From NCBI RefSeq assembly GCF_000337795.1, contig NZ_AOLP01000004.1, positions 62,001 through 126,000 of the forward strand: a DNA stretch of 64,000 bases, read 5' to 3'. Origin of the DNA: Haloferax denitrificans ATCC 35960 (lineage in GTDB: Archaea; Halobacteriota; Halobacteria; Halobacteriales; Haloferacaceae). The position numbers and the translations under genes were made by a program. The notes under the pieces are model-generated. The model saw nothing but the letters and a program-made list of their open reading frames with translations, was not told the origin of the DNA and made no database searches. Position 1 is the first letter of the stretch. Each line of letters starts with the position of its first letter. Positions 17,345-26,329 of this stretch are shown here, one piece after another.

Positions 17345-18667
17345 TTAGACCTGCGGTTCGGCCTCCGCGTACTCCTCGGGGTAGACGACTTTGACCGAGA
17401 GGTCCTGGACCTGGTTCACCGGTCCGAGCGCGTTGACGTTCTCGCCTTGGTCGTCGAACTCGATTGCGCCCATCGCGGAGATGTGATCCTCGTAGCTGAG
17501 GCCCTTGAGCGCCTCGTTGATGTCGTCGGGGTCGACGCTTCCGGCCTCCTCGACCGCCTGAATGATGACCTCCGCCGCGGTGTAGGACATCCCGACCGAC
17601 GCCGAGAACTCCTGGTCGTAGTTGTCGAGGAACTGCGAGCGCACCTCGGCGGTCTTGTCGACCGTCGGGTTCAGCGCGTAGTTGTTGTCCAGCACGCCGT
17701 TCGCGAACTCGCCGATGTCGCTGACTGCGTCGTCGTCGGTGAACGTCGCGGACGCCGAGGCGGTCAGGTACGGCGGCCGGTAGTCCTGGTCCTGCAACGC
17801 CTGTGCGAGCAGGACGCCGCCGGCGACGTACGTCGTGGCGATGATGGTGTCGGGGTCGGCGCTCCGGAGCCGCGACACCTGCGTGTTGGCGTTCGACGCG
17901 CCGAACTCGATGGCCGTCTCCTCGACGATTTCGACGTCCTGCTCGGGGAGGAACTCGCGGAGGCTGTCGCGAATCGCCTGCCCGTAGCTGTTGTTGATGT
18001 AGAACAGCCCCGCCGTGTCGATGGTGCCGCCGCCGTCGCGGATGACCGTCGGAACGAGGTCCGCGTAGTCGCTCGCCAGCCGGCGCGCCGGGGGTTGCGG
18101 CCGGTAGACGTAGTTGAAGTCGCGGCCCTGCAGGATGTTGTCCGCCGCCGCGATGGAGATGACGAACGGGACGCCCTGTCGCTCCGCGACCTGCGTCGCC
18201 GCCGTCGTCACCGGCGAGGAGTAACAGCCGGTGAGGACGTCCGCGCCCTCGCTGAGCAGTTCCTCGCTGACCTGTCCGCCGAGTTCCTGTGCGCCCTGGT
18301 TGTCGCCCTCGATGACGGTCACTTCCGCGCCGTCGAGCGACTCGATGCCGCCCTCCTCGTTTTTCCGCATCGCGGCGAGTTTGATGGCGTTGCTCATCCC
18401 GACGCCCGTCGCGGCGAGACTCCCCGAAAGCGGGTGGTTCGACCCGATGACGACCTCGTCGACGGACTGCTCGGGCGTCCCCGTCGTGGTGCCCGTGTCG
18501 CCGCCGGACCCGCCGGAGTCGCCGCCGGAGTCACCGCCCGAATCGCCGCCGCCGTTCCCGGCGTCGTCGCTCGCACAGCCGGCCAGTGTCAATGCCGCGA
18601 CGCTCGCGCCCGTTGCTTTGAGGAAGCGCCGCCTGTTGCTCGTCGAAGACTTGAGAGTCTTACCCAT
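17345..18667 (-). CDS. livK: ABC transporter substrate-binding lipoprotein (LivK type)
   Basis: A 440-residue periplasmic-type binding protein. A twin-arginine signal (NRRRFLKATG) is followed by a lipobox (LTLAGC, Cys about 31) and a Gly/Ser/Asp-rich linker. The mature domain is of the leucine/urea/amide-binding family (VVIGSNHPLSGSLAATG; EGADVLTGCYSSPVTTAA; VPFVISIAAADN). It would anchor at the outer face of the membrane and feed LivHMGF. An AT-rich promoter element (about 18690-18697) lies 25-30 nt before the ATG, and 94 nt separate it from livH. Confidence 0.95.
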   Translation of the reverse strand: MGKTLKSSTSNRRRFLKATGASVAALTLAGCASDDAGNGGGDSGGDSGGDSGGSGGDTGTTTGTPEQSVDEVVIGSNHPLSGSLAATGVGMSNAIKLAAMRKNEEGGIESLDGAEVTVIEGDNQGAQELGGQVSEELLSEGADVLTGCYSSPVTTAATQVAERQGVPFVISIAAADNILQGRDFNYVYRPQPPARRLASDYADLVPTVIRDGGGTIDTAGLFYINNSYGQAIRDSLREFLPEQDVEIVEETAIEFGASNANTQVSRLRSADPDTIIATTYVAGGVLLAQALQDQDYRPPYLTASASATFTDDDAVSDIGEFANGVLDNNYALNPTVDKTAEVRSQFLDNYDQEFSASVGMSYTAAEVIIQAVEEAGSVDPDDINEALKGLSYEDHISAMGAIEFDDQGENVNALGPVNQVQDLSVKVVYPEEYAEAEPQV

Positions 18668-18832
18668 GGCAATCGGTATCGAGGTTAGTGCCTACTGTAA
18701 TAAATCCTCCCGTACTCGTGTTGTCACGTTCTGCGGATATTCCTGCGACGAATCGGGTTCCGGACGGCGAACTGCGTCGAAAAACGAGTAGTTTCGAGTG
18801 CCCTGCTCCGGGGCCGTGACCCCGCCGCGGCG

Positions 18833-20266
18833 TCAGTCGAGCGACTCGCGGGCGTGGATGCCGGCGAGGCGGCCGTAACCGAGGGCGGTCGTCAGCCCGT
18901 TGCCGGAGAGATAGCCGCCCGCGCCGTGGCCGCTGATGCCGCAGGCGGTGCCGCCGCCGGCGTAGAGGTTCTCGACCGTGCTTCCGTCGGTGCGGAGGAC
19001 GCGCCCGTGTTCGTCGACGACGAGGCCGCCCTGCGTGTGGAAGAGCGCGCCGGTGACTTTGGCCCCGTAGAAGGGCGCTTCCAGCGGGTTCGCGCCGTCG
19101 ACGCGACCGACCTCGTCCGGCTCGCCCGCCGCGGCGGCCTCGTTGTAGTCGGCGACCGTCTCCGCGGCGGCCTCGCCGTCGGCACCGAGTCGCTCCGCGA
19201 GGGCCGCGACCGAGTCGGCGGTGTGGTAGGTCCCCCGCTCGATGGCGTCGTCGAAGCTCTCGAACTGCCCGCGGAGCTTCTCGAAGATGCGTTCGTCGAA
19301 CAGCTGAATCGCCTGTTCGCCGGGCTGTTTGAGCACCGAGATGGCGAACTCGCTGTAGCCCGCGGACTCGTCGCCGAACCGCTCGCCCTCTCGGTTCACG
19401 AGGATGCCCCCGTTCATCGTGACCGCGTAGGTCGAGAGCACGCCCGTCTGACTCGCCACCGTGGCGTGGCCCTGATAGGCGTCCATGCAGGCGAGTTCGC
19501 CGCCGAGTTCCGCGCCGAAGCGGACGCCGTCGCCGGTGTTGCCGTCAGCGCCGAAGTATAGCGCCCGCTCGACGTCCGCCTCGCAGTAGTCGGTGACCAT
19601 CTCGCGGTTGCCGGCGAAGCCGTCGGTGGCGAGGATGACCCGCTCGGCCTCGATGGCCTCGTCGTGGCCGAGGCCGGCGACGACGCCCCGAACCGCGCCG
19701 TCGCCGGCGACGAGCTTCTTCACGGGCGCGTTCGTCAGGAGTTCGATGTTCGGCGTCGACTCGACGCGCTCGACCAGTTCGGCGACGAGGTTCTCGCCGT
19801 TTCGGCCCTCCGGGGCGTGCATCCGGTACTCGGAGTGTTTGGGATATTTGAAGTCGTCCACGATGTGGAGCGTGATGTCCCAGTCGTCGACGAGCCAGTG
19901 GATGAGGTTCGCGCTCTCCTCGCAGAGGTACCGGACGCGCTCCTCGTCGGCCTCGTAGTCGTTTTTCTCCAAGATGTCGCGGGCCATGTCCGCGGGCGTC
20001 TCCTCGATACCGGCCTCGCGCTGGAGTCGCGTCCCCGCCGCCGGGACCATCCCCGTCGAAAGCGAGGTGTTGCCGCCGCACTCGGGCGCTTTCTCCAGCA
20101 CCGTCACGCGAACGTCGGGGTCCTCGCTGGCCGCGAGCGCGGCGACGAGACCGGTGCCGCCGCCGCCCGCGACGAGCACGTCCGTGTCGATGTCCCACTC
20201 GATGTCGTCGACCGAGACGACTTCGGCGACGCCGTCGCTCGGCGTCCGCCGGGCTAGTTCGTCCAT
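18833..20266 (-). CDS. FAD-dependent oxidoreductase (fumarate reductase/ketosteroid dehydrogenase type)
   Basis: A 477-residue flavoprotein of the FAD_binding_2 family. The dinucleotide motif is VLVAGGGGTGLVAALAA (about 31-47), the second FAD segment is ECGGNTSLSTG, and the C-terminal FAD motif is NLYAGGGTACGISGHGAGGYLSGNGLTTALGYG. Substrate-region residues include THxxD-like FHTQGGLVVDEHGRV. Members oxidise or reduce C-C bonds next to a carbonyl or carboxylate (succinate, urocanate, ketosteroid). Its position at the centre of the island, divergent from the plus-strand operon, suggests a dehydrogenation or reduction of the substrate's carbon skeleton. There is no signal peptide, so it is cytoplasmic. 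Confidence 0.88.
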   Translation of the reverse strand: MDELARRTPSDGVAEVVSVDDIEWDIDTDVLVAGGGGTGLVAALAASEDPDVRVTVLEKAPECGGNTSLSTGMVPAAGTRLQREAGIEETPADMARDILEKNDYEADEERVRYLCEESANLIHWLVDDWDITLHIVDDFKYPKHSEYRMHAPEGRNGENLVAELVERVESTPNIELLTNAPVKKLVAGDGAVRGVVAGLGHDEAIEAERVILATDGFAGNREMVTDYCEADVERALYFGADGNTGDGVRFGAELGGELACMDAYQGHATVASQTGVLSTYAVTMNGGILVNREGERFGDESAGYSEFAISVLKQPGEQAIQLFDERIFEKLRGQFESFDDAIERGTYHTADSVAALAERLGADGEAAAETVADYNEAAAAGEPDEVGRVDGANPLEAPFYGAKVTGALFHTQGGLVVDEHGRVLRTDGSTVENLYAGGGTACGISGHGAGGYLSGNGLTTALGYGRLAGIHARESLD

Positions 20267-20502
20267 GCACTCTGCTAGGAAGACTCTATCGTAAAACTAC
20301 CGCCTCCGGCGGCGGTGTCGGCATCACCGCGGCCCCTCCGCGTCCCCGCCGCGTCCGTCGGTTTCGTGGGCGCACGTGAGAACAATCCCCCCGTCGCTCC
20401 TGCGGCCGCGTCCGCCGTCGCGCCGACTCGAACGTTCAGGAAAGACAGACAGTCCGAAACGTCGGAGTGAAAAACTATGTGGGTCGAGAACGCCCATGTC
20501 TC

Positions 20503-20910
20503 ATGGACTCGCCACGAGACATCGTCGAGGAGTTCTTCGACCGCATGGAAGACGACCGCAGGAACACCGTCGGCGACCTGTTCGCCGAGGACGCCGTCAT
20601 CTCCCTGCCGGGAGCGACCTTCGAGGGACCGACCGCGGCCTACGACTTCCTCGCGTACCTCGAACCGCGGTACGAGTGGGCGGCGAAGGAGTTCGACCGC
20701 TGGCTGGAGGCGGGCGACACCGTCGTGAGCGTCGGGTCGCTCTACGGCGTCGACAACGACGGCGCGGACTTTTCGGACGTTCGCTACGTCGATATCTACG
20801 TCGTCCGCCGGGGGCTCATCGAGCGCCTCGACATCTGGAACGACCTCGCCGTCGACGGCGTCGTCCCGGTCCCGGCCGACGACGCGCCCGCGGTCCCGGC
20901 GGAGGAATGA
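20503..20910 (+). CDS. SnoaL-like/NTF2-fold protein
   Basis: A 135-residue protein of the NTF2-like superfamily (SPRDIVEEFFDRMEDDR at the start; AVISLPGATFEGPTAAYDFL; RGLIERLDIWNDL). These cone-shaped domains include hydrolases, cyclases and isomerases, and also inactive binding proteins. It opens the plus-strand operon and its stop shares bases with the start of the LLM oxidoreductase gene. I chose ATG 20503; a GTG at 20467 is also in frame. Its catalytic role, if any, is unknown. Confidence 0.78.
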   Translation: MDSPRDIVEEFFDRMEDDRRNTVGDLFAEDAVISLPGATFEGPTAAYDFLAYLEPRYEWAAKEFDRWLEAGDTVVSVGSLYGVDNDGADFSDVRYVDIYVVRRGLIERLDIWNDLAVDGVVPVPADDAPAVPAEE

Positions 20911-21884
20911 GCGAGCGAACCGCGGTCCTGTTCGCGCTCCGCGACGACCCGTCGCTCGTCGTCCGCGCCGAGGAACTCGGCTACGAGTCGGCGTGGGCCG
21001 CCGAGGGACAGGGCAAGACCGCCTTCGGCAAACTCGAACGCTGGGCCGTCCACACCGACGAAATCGGCCTCGCGACGGGAATCGTCAACGTGTTCTCGCG
21101 GACGCCCGCGGCGCTCGCGGCGGCCGCGGCGACCCTCGACGACCACTCCGACGGCCGCGCGATTCTCGGCCTCGGCGTCGCCCACCCCGGCGTCGTCGAG
21201 GCGTTCCACGGCGTCCCCTTCGACCGCCCGCTGTCGCGACTCCACGAGTACGTCGAACTCGTGCGGCGCTACCTCCGCGGCGAGGCCGACTCGTTCGACG
21301 GGGAGTTCTTCTCCCCCGAGCGCACGAGCTTCTGGGACGCCTTCGACCCCGTTCGCGAGGAGATACCGATCTACAACGGCGCGCTCGGCCCGGCGAACGT
21401 CCGACTCACCGGGCAGGTCGCCGACGGCTGGCTTCCGAACCTCTACCCGCGCCCGCAGTTCGAGGAGGCGCTGGAATGGCTCGACACCGGGGCCGCCCGC
21501 GCCGGGCGCGACGCGAGCGACGTGGACGTGGCGATGTACGTCCTCACGGCCGTCCACGACGACCCCGACGAGGCGCGGCGGGCGGCGGCCGAACACGTCG
21601 CCTACTACCTGCGCGACGTGCCGGGCTACTACGACCGCGCGGCCGAGCAGGCCGGCTTCGCCGACGAGGTCGAGGCCGTCCGGGCCGCGCCGACGACCGA
21701 GGCCGGGGCGCGCGAACTCTCGGCGGAGTTCCTCGACCTCGTGGCGCTGGTCGGCACGCCCGACGACGTGCGGGGGCGACTCGGCGAACTCCGCGAGATG
21801 GGCGTCGACCTCCCGGTCGTCCGCGCGCCCGCCGGCGTCGACCGCGAGTGGGTCGCTCGAACGCTGGAGGTGTTCGCTCCGTAA
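20907..21884 (+). CDS. LLM-class (F420- or flavin-dependent) oxidoreductase
   Basis: A 325-residue TIM-barrel oxidoreductase of the luciferase-like superfamily. Motifs include EELGYESAWAAEGQG, IGLATGIVNVFSRTPAALA, GRAILGLGVAHPG and NGALGPANVRLTGQVADGWLP. In haloarchaea such proteins commonly use coenzyme F420. Bacterial relatives include RutA, which opens the uracil ring with an isochorismatase-fold partner (RutB), and a similar hydrolase gene follows at 21951. I infer a redox step on the ring substrate, with the cofactor undetermined. Confidence 0.85.
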   Translation: MSERTAVLFALRDDPSLVVRAEELGYESAWAAEGQGKTAFGKLERWAVHTDEIGLATGIVNVFSRTPAALAAAAATLDDHSDGRAILGLGVAHPGVVEAFHGVPFDRPLSRLHEYVELVRRYLRGEADSFDGEFFSPERTSFWDAFDPVREEIPIYNGALGPANVRLTGQVADGWLPNLYPRPQFEEALEWLDTGAARAGRDASDVDVAMYVLTAVHDDPDEARRAAAEHVAYYLRDVPGYYDRAAEQAGFADEVEAVRAAPTTEAGARELSAEFLDLVALVGTPDDVRGRLGELREMGVDLPVVRAPAGVDREWVARTLEVFAP

Positions 21885-21950
21885 CATGACGCCGGCGGAC
21901 CGTGCCGTACTTTTATGCCGGATGCCACCGCATCTCAAGCGAAGCGAGTC

Positions 21951-22610
21951 ATGACAGACCGTATCTGGGAGGACCTGCTATCCGAACAGGATAAACAGGT
22001 CATCACGAAGGCTGGTTACGACAAGGAGGGCGCCTCGTCGTGGGAGTCCCGCGGCATGGGCGAGAACCCGATGGTTCTCGTCATCGACATGCAGCGGCTC
22101 ATCGTCGGCGAGAACGTCCCCATCCTCGACGCCATCGAGGAGTACCGCACCGCGATGGGCGACATCGCGTGGGACGCCATCGAGCACATCGACCCGTTCC
22201 TCGACTTCGCGCGGGAGCAGGGGCTTCCGGTGACGTACACGCGGGTCGTCCCGTCGAGCTACGACGACCCCGACCACCCCGACCTCGACATCGTCGACCC
22301 GGTCGCGCCCGAGGAGGGCGACACCGTCGTCGACAAGTCCTACGCGTCGGCGTTCTACGGGACCGACCTGCTCTCGCGGCTCGTCCGCGGGGGCCACGAC
22401 TCGGTCATCATCGTCGGCAACTCCACGAGCGGGTGCGTCCGCGCCACCGCGGTGGACGCAAAGCAGAACGGCCTCAGCGTCGTCCTGCCGCAGGAGTGCA
22501 TCTTCGACCGCATCGAGGCGTCGCACAAAATCGGCCTCCTCGACCTGTGGATGAAGTACGCCGAGGTGCTGGAGACCGAGGCGGTCGAGGAGTGGGTCGA
22601 GACGCTATGA
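21951..22610 (+). CDS. Isochorismatase-fold amidohydrolase (N-carbamoylsarcosine amidase-like)
   Basis: A 219-residue cysteine hydrolase. The catalytic triad is visible: Asp46 (VLVIDMQ), Lys129 (VVDKSYASAF) and Cys162 (NSTSGCVRATAVDA). The last motif is typical of the N-carbamoylsarcosine amidase subgroup, which releases ammonia from carbamoyl or amide groups. I place the start at ATG 21951, with a TATA-like CTTTTATG about 35 nt before it, giving this and the following genes an internal promoter. It overlaps the hydantoinase by 4 nt, so it probably hydrolyses that enzyme's product. A maleamate-type substrate is an alternative. Confidence 0.9.
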   Translation: MTDRIWEDLLSEQDKQVITKAGYDKEGASSWESRGMGENPMVLVIDMQRLIVGENVPILDAIEEYRTAMGDIAWDAIEHIDPFLDFAREQGLPVTYTRVVPSSYDDPDHPDLDIVDPVAPEEGDTVVDKSYASAFYGTDLLSRLVRGGHDSVIIVGNSTSGCVRATAVDAKQNGLSVVLPQECIFDRIEASHKIGLLDLWMKYAEVLETEAVEEWVETL

Positions 22611-24013
22611 CCCACGACCACGACCTCGTCATCTCGAACGGCACCGTCGTCACGCCCGAACACGGCACGTTCGAGGCCGACGTCGCGGCCGACGGCGAGA
22701 CAATCTCCGCCGTCGCCGCGCCCGGGACGCTCTCGGGCGAGACGGAAATCGACGCGACGGGCAAGCACGTGCTCCCGGGCGCAATCGACCCGCACACCCA
22801 CCACGGTATCTACCGCGGACTGGAGGCGGACGCCGAGTCCGAGTCCAAGTCCGACCTCGTCGGCGGCGTGACCACCATCGGGAACTACTTCCGCCGGGCC
22901 GGGGCCTACGAGGACATCATGCCGGGCTACTTCGACGAGGCGGAGCCGAACTACTACCACGATTACTTCTTCTCGCTCGGCCTGCTCTCGATGGAGCACG
23001 TCGAGGAGATTCCGACCATCATCGACGAGTTCGGCATCACGACGTTCAAGTGGTACATGAACTACAAGGACGCCGCCCGCGAGAAGTTCGGCGTCGACTG
23101 CGATATGCACGACGACTTCGGCGACGCGTTCGTCCGGAAACTCGCCGAACAGGACGTGCCGACGACGCTCGGCTACCACTCCGAGAACGTCGAAATCACG
23201 AACGCGCTCGCCGGCGGCAACGTCTACGTCACCTCGGAGTCCGACGACACCGACGCCGACGCCGACGAGGGCTACGAGGTGATGGTCGAGGAGTTCCCCG
23301 GCTACGCCGAGACCCAGAGCATGGTCGCCGGGGCCGCGCTCGCCAAGGTCCACGGCTACGACGACCGCTTCTACGCGGTCCACATCTCCGCCGGGGGGAC
23401 GGCCGACGAACTCGCCGCGCTCCACGACGCGGGCTACGAAGCGTGGGGCGAGACGTGTATCCACTATCTCGCGCTCACCACAGAGGAGTGCGACGAGCGC
23501 ATGAAGGTGAACCCGCCGGTCCGGTCGAAAGCCGACCAAGAGACGCTCTGGGAGCGCCTCGCCGACGGCACCATCTCGACTATCGGGACCGACCACTGCG
23601 CCAACCTCGCGGAGAACAAGTTCGGCGACGGCATCCGCGACAGCCTGCTCGGGTTCCCCTCGACGCCCGTGATGCTCCCGCTCATCCTCTCGGAGGGCGT
23701 CAACGAGGGCCGCATCTCGCTGGAGCGCGCCGTCGAGGTCACGAGCACCAACGCGGCGAAGGCGTTCAATCTCTACCCCAAGAAGGGGACGGTCCGGGTC
23801 GGAAGCGACGCCGACCTCGCCGTCGTCGACCTCGACGAGACGAAGACGGTCACGCCGGAACTGTTACACAGCGTCAGCGGCTACTCCCCCTACGAGGGCC
23901 GAGACGTCACCGGCTGGCCGACTCAGACCGTCGTGAAGGGCGAACTCGCCTACGACGACGGGGAGATAGTCGGCACGAAGGGCCACGGCACCCACATCGA
24001 CCGGCCGGTGTGA
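22607..24013 (+). CDS. Dihydropyrimidinase/D-hydantoinase-type cyclic amidohydrolase
   Basis: A 468-residue amidohydrolase. The binuclear metal site is intact: His63 and His65 (IDPHTHHG), the probable carboxylated Lys148 (TTFKWYMNYKD), His191 (GYHSEN), a later His (HISAGGTADEL) and Asp (GTDHCAN). These enzymes open hydantoins, dihydropyrimidines or cyclic imides. The gene overlaps the upstream amidase by 4 nt, forming a ring-opening/amide-hydrolysis pair. The CoA-transferase gene follows after 153 nt. The exact ring substrate cannot be read from sequence. Confidence 0.92.
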   Translation: MTHDHDLVISNGTVVTPEHGTFEADVAADGETISAVAAPGTLSGETEIDATGKHVLPGAIDPHTHHGIYRGLEADAESESKSDLVGGVTTIGNYFRRAGAYEDIMPGYFDEAEPNYYHDYFFSLGLLSMEHVEEIPTIIDEFGITTFKWYMNYKDAAREKFGVDCDMHDDFGDAFVRKLAEQDVPTTLGYHSENVEITNALAGGNVYVTSESDDTDADADEGYEVMVEEFPGYAETQSMVAGAALAKVHGYDDRFYAVHISAGGTADELAALHDAGYEAWGETCIHYLALTTEECDERMKVNPPVRSKADQETLWERLADGTISTIGTDHCANLAENKFGDGIRDSLLGFPSTPVMLPLILSEGVNEGRISLERAVEVTSTNAAKAFNLYPKKGTVRVGSDADLAVVDLDETKTVTPELLHSVSGYSPYEGRDVTGWPTQTVVKGELAYDDGEIVGTKGHGTHIDRPV

Positions 24014-24166
24014 AGACGGCGGAGACCCGACGCGACTCACTCGACCCGCCGCCGACCCATAACGCTGACTGACCGGCCGAACGCGACCGGGCACACGAAC
24101 GCGGCCACCCACACGCACCACCAGACGACCACCACACGCGACACAGAACGAGAAGACACACACGAC
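24014..24166 (+). other. CA-rich intergenic spacer
   Basis: This 153-nt spacer is rich in CAC/ACA runs (24090-24165). A possible TATA-like CCCATAACG lies at about 24056, over 100 nt before the next ATG. It may carry a promoter for the CoA-transferase to LeuD set, or give an unstructured leader. Confidence 0.4.
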
Positions 24167-25372
24167 ATGACGAACGACACGAACGGACCACTCGACGGCC
24201 TCGTCGTCCTCGAAGCCGGGTCGATGATATCCGGCCCGACCGTCGGCCGCTTCCTGGCCGACTTCGGGGCGACGGTCATCAAAATCGAACACCCGGCGTT
24301 CGGCGACCACATCCGCCGCTTCGGTCCACAGAAAGACGGCGTCGGCCTCTGGCACAAGTACCTCTCGCGGAACAAGCAGTCTATCACCCTGAACATCTCC
24401 ACCGACGAGGGCGCGGCGGTGTTCGAGGACCTCGTGGGCGAGGCGGACCTCCTCATCGAGAACTTCCGACCCGGCACGCTCGAACGCTGGAACGTCGGCT
24501 GGGAGCGACTCTCCGAGGTCAACGACGACCTCGTGATGCTCCGGATGTCCGGCTTCGGCCAGACCGGCCCGTACGCCGAGCGCCCCGGCTTCGGGACGCT
24601 CGCGGAGGCGATGTCCGGCTTCGCCTACCTCAACGGCTTCCCCGACTCGCCCCCGTTGCTCCCGCCGACCGGCCTCGCCGACAACATCGCGGCGCTGTTT
24701 TCGACGTTCGCGGTGATGTTCGCGCTCTACCACCGCGACGTCCACGGCGGCGGCGGCCAGTACATCGACACGAGCCTCATCGAACCTATCTTCGGCCTGC
24801 TCGGGCCGCAACCGCTCCGCTACGACCAACTCGGCGAAATCGAGTCGCGGTCGGGCAACCGCTCGACCTCGTCGGCCCCGCGGAACGTCTACCGGACGGG
24901 CGACGACCGCTGGGTCGCCATCTCCGCGAGCGCCCAACCGCTCGCCGAGCGCACGTTCGACGCCATCGACCGCCCCGACCTGAAAGACGACCCGCGGTTC
25001 GAGACCAACGAGGACCGACTGGAGCACGTCGACGAACTCGACGCCATCATCCAAGACTGGATGGACGACCACAGCCGCGAGGAGGTGCTCGACGCGTTCG
25101 AGGCGGCCGACGCGACGCTCGCGCCCGTCTACAACGTCGAGGACATCCTCAACGACGAGCACTACGCGGCGCGCGAGGCGTTCCTGACGGTCGACGACCC
25201 GGACCTCGGCGAGGCGGTCGTCCAGAACGCCTTCCCGAAGTTCTCGGAGACGCCCGGGCGGGTCGACCACCTCGGTCCGTCGCTCGGCGAACACAACGAC
25301 GCGGTCTACCGCGACCGCCTCGGCTACGACGAGTCGGTGCTTTCGGACCTCGAAGCGGAGGACGTGATATGA
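24167..25372 (+). CDS. CaiB/BaiF class III CoA-transferase
   Basis: A 401-residue class III CoA-transferase. The N-terminal VVLEAGSMISGPTVGRFLADFGATVIKIE and the probable catalytic Asp172 (TGLADNIAAL) match the family, as does RPGFGTLAEAMSGFA. These enzymes move CoA between carboxylic acids. Its stop shares bases with the start of the HMGL-like lyase gene. A CoA-transferase of this class next to an HMG-CoA-lyase-type enzyme is the arrangement known for succinyl-CoA:D-citramalate CoA-transferase and R-citramalyl-CoA lyase in Chloroflexus. I infer activation of a citramalate- or malate-type acid here. Confidence 0.92.
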   Translation: MTNDTNGPLDGLVVLEAGSMISGPTVGRFLADFGATVIKIEHPAFGDHIRRFGPQKDGVGLWHKYLSRNKQSITLNISTDEGAAVFEDLVGEADLLIENFRPGTLERWNVGWERLSEVNDDLVMLRMSGFGQTGPYAERPGFGTLAEAMSGFAYLNGFPDSPPLLPPTGLADNIAALFSTFAVMFALYHRDVHGGGGQYIDTSLIEPIFGLLGPQPLRYDQLGEIESRSGNRSTSSAPRNVYRTGDDRWVAISASAQPLAERTFDAIDRPDLKDDPRFETNEDRLEHVDELDAIIQDWMDDHSREEVLDAFEAADATLAPVYNVEDILNDEHYAAREAFLTVDDPDLGEAVVQNAFPKFSETPGRVDHLGPSLGEHNDAVYRDRLGYDESVLSDLEAEDVI

Positions 25373-26328
25373 GCCTCCTCGACTCGCTTCCCGAGCGCGT
25401 CCACGTCGTCGAGATGCTCCCGCGCGACGGGTTCCAGCGCCTCGACGAGTTCGTCCCGACCGACGAGAAAGTCGAGATAATCGACGCCCTCTCGGACACC
25501 GGCGTGGACGAAATCGAGCTCTCCTCTTTCACCCACCCGAAGGCCGTCCCGACCCTGCGGGACGCCGACGAGGTGGCGAAGCGAATCACCCGCCGCGACG
25601 GCGTGACCTACCGGGCGCTCGTCCCCAACCTCCGGGGCATGGAGCGCGCCGTCGAGGCCGAGGTGGACAAGGTGAACGCGCTCGTCACGGTGAGCGAGAC
25701 CTACACGAGCAAAAACCAGAATCGCACCCGCGAGGAGGTGCTCGCGGAGATGGACGACATCGTCGCCCTCGCCCACGACCACGGCATCGAGGTCGAAGCC
25801 GGGATGGGCACGAGCTTCTACTGTCCCTACGAGGGCGCAATCGACCCCGCGGAGACCCTCGCGGTCGTCGACAGCGTCGTCGACTCCGGCGTCGACGAGG
25901 TGACGCTGGCGACGACGATGGGCCTCGCCAACCCGGTCGAAATCACGGAGCGGTTCACCGCCGCGTTCGAGGCGCATCCCGGCCTCGACATGGGCCTGCA
26001 CCTCCACGACACGAACGGGATGAGCCTCGCCAACACGCTGGCCGCGATGGCCGTCGGCGTCGACCGCTTCGACGCCTCGGTCTGCGGGCTCGGCGGCGGC
26101 GTCGTCCTCCCGGGCGACATGTCCGGCGTCGGCAACACGCCGACCGAGGACCTCGTCCAGATGCTCGAACGCATGGGCGTCGGCCACGGCGTCGACTTCG
26201 GCCGCATCGAGGCGGCCGCCCACGACGTGTCCGACCGACTGGGCCTCGGCCTGACGAGTCACGTCCTCGCGGGCGGCACCGTCGAGGGCGTCCTCGACAC
26301 CGTCGCGGCCGACGGGGAGGGGGACTGA
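25369..26328 (+). CDS. HMG-CoA lyase-like aldolase (acyl-CoA lyase)
   Basis: A 319-residue TIM-barrel protein of the HMGL-like family. It retains MLPRDGFQ (metal/substrate Asp), ELSSFTHPKAVPTLRDA and the metal-binding HLHDTNG. The family signature that holds the catalytic Cys (GLGGCP) reads GLGGGVVLPGDMSGVGNTPTEDL, so the Cys is replaced by Gly. It is therefore probably not a standard HMG-CoA lyase. Operon position between a CoA-transferase and a LeuCD-type hydratase points to cleavage of a 3-hydroxyacyl-CoA such as citramalyl-CoA. Other HMGL-fold reactions remain possible. Confidence 0.85.
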   Translation: MSLLDSLPERVHVVEMLPRDGFQRLDEFVPTDEKVEIIDALSDTGVDEIELSSFTHPKAVPTLRDADEVAKRITRRDGVTYRALVPNLRGMERAVEAEVDKVNALVTVSETYTSKNQNRTREEVLAEMDDIVALAHDHGIEVEAGMGTSFYCPYEGAIDPAETLAVVDSVVDSGVDEVTLATTMGLANPVEITERFTAAFEAHPGLDMGLHLHDTNGMSLANTLAAMAVGVDRFDASVCGLGGGVVLPGDMSGVGNTPTEDLVQMLERMGVGHGVDFGRIEAAAHDVSDRLGLGLTSHVLAGGTVEGVLDTVAADGEGD

Positions 26329-26329
26329 G

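Noticed and set aside
24090-24165. CAC/ACA-rich stretch considered as a short repeat array or CRISPR-like element
   Set aside because: There are no regular units or spacers; it is only low-complexity leader sequence.
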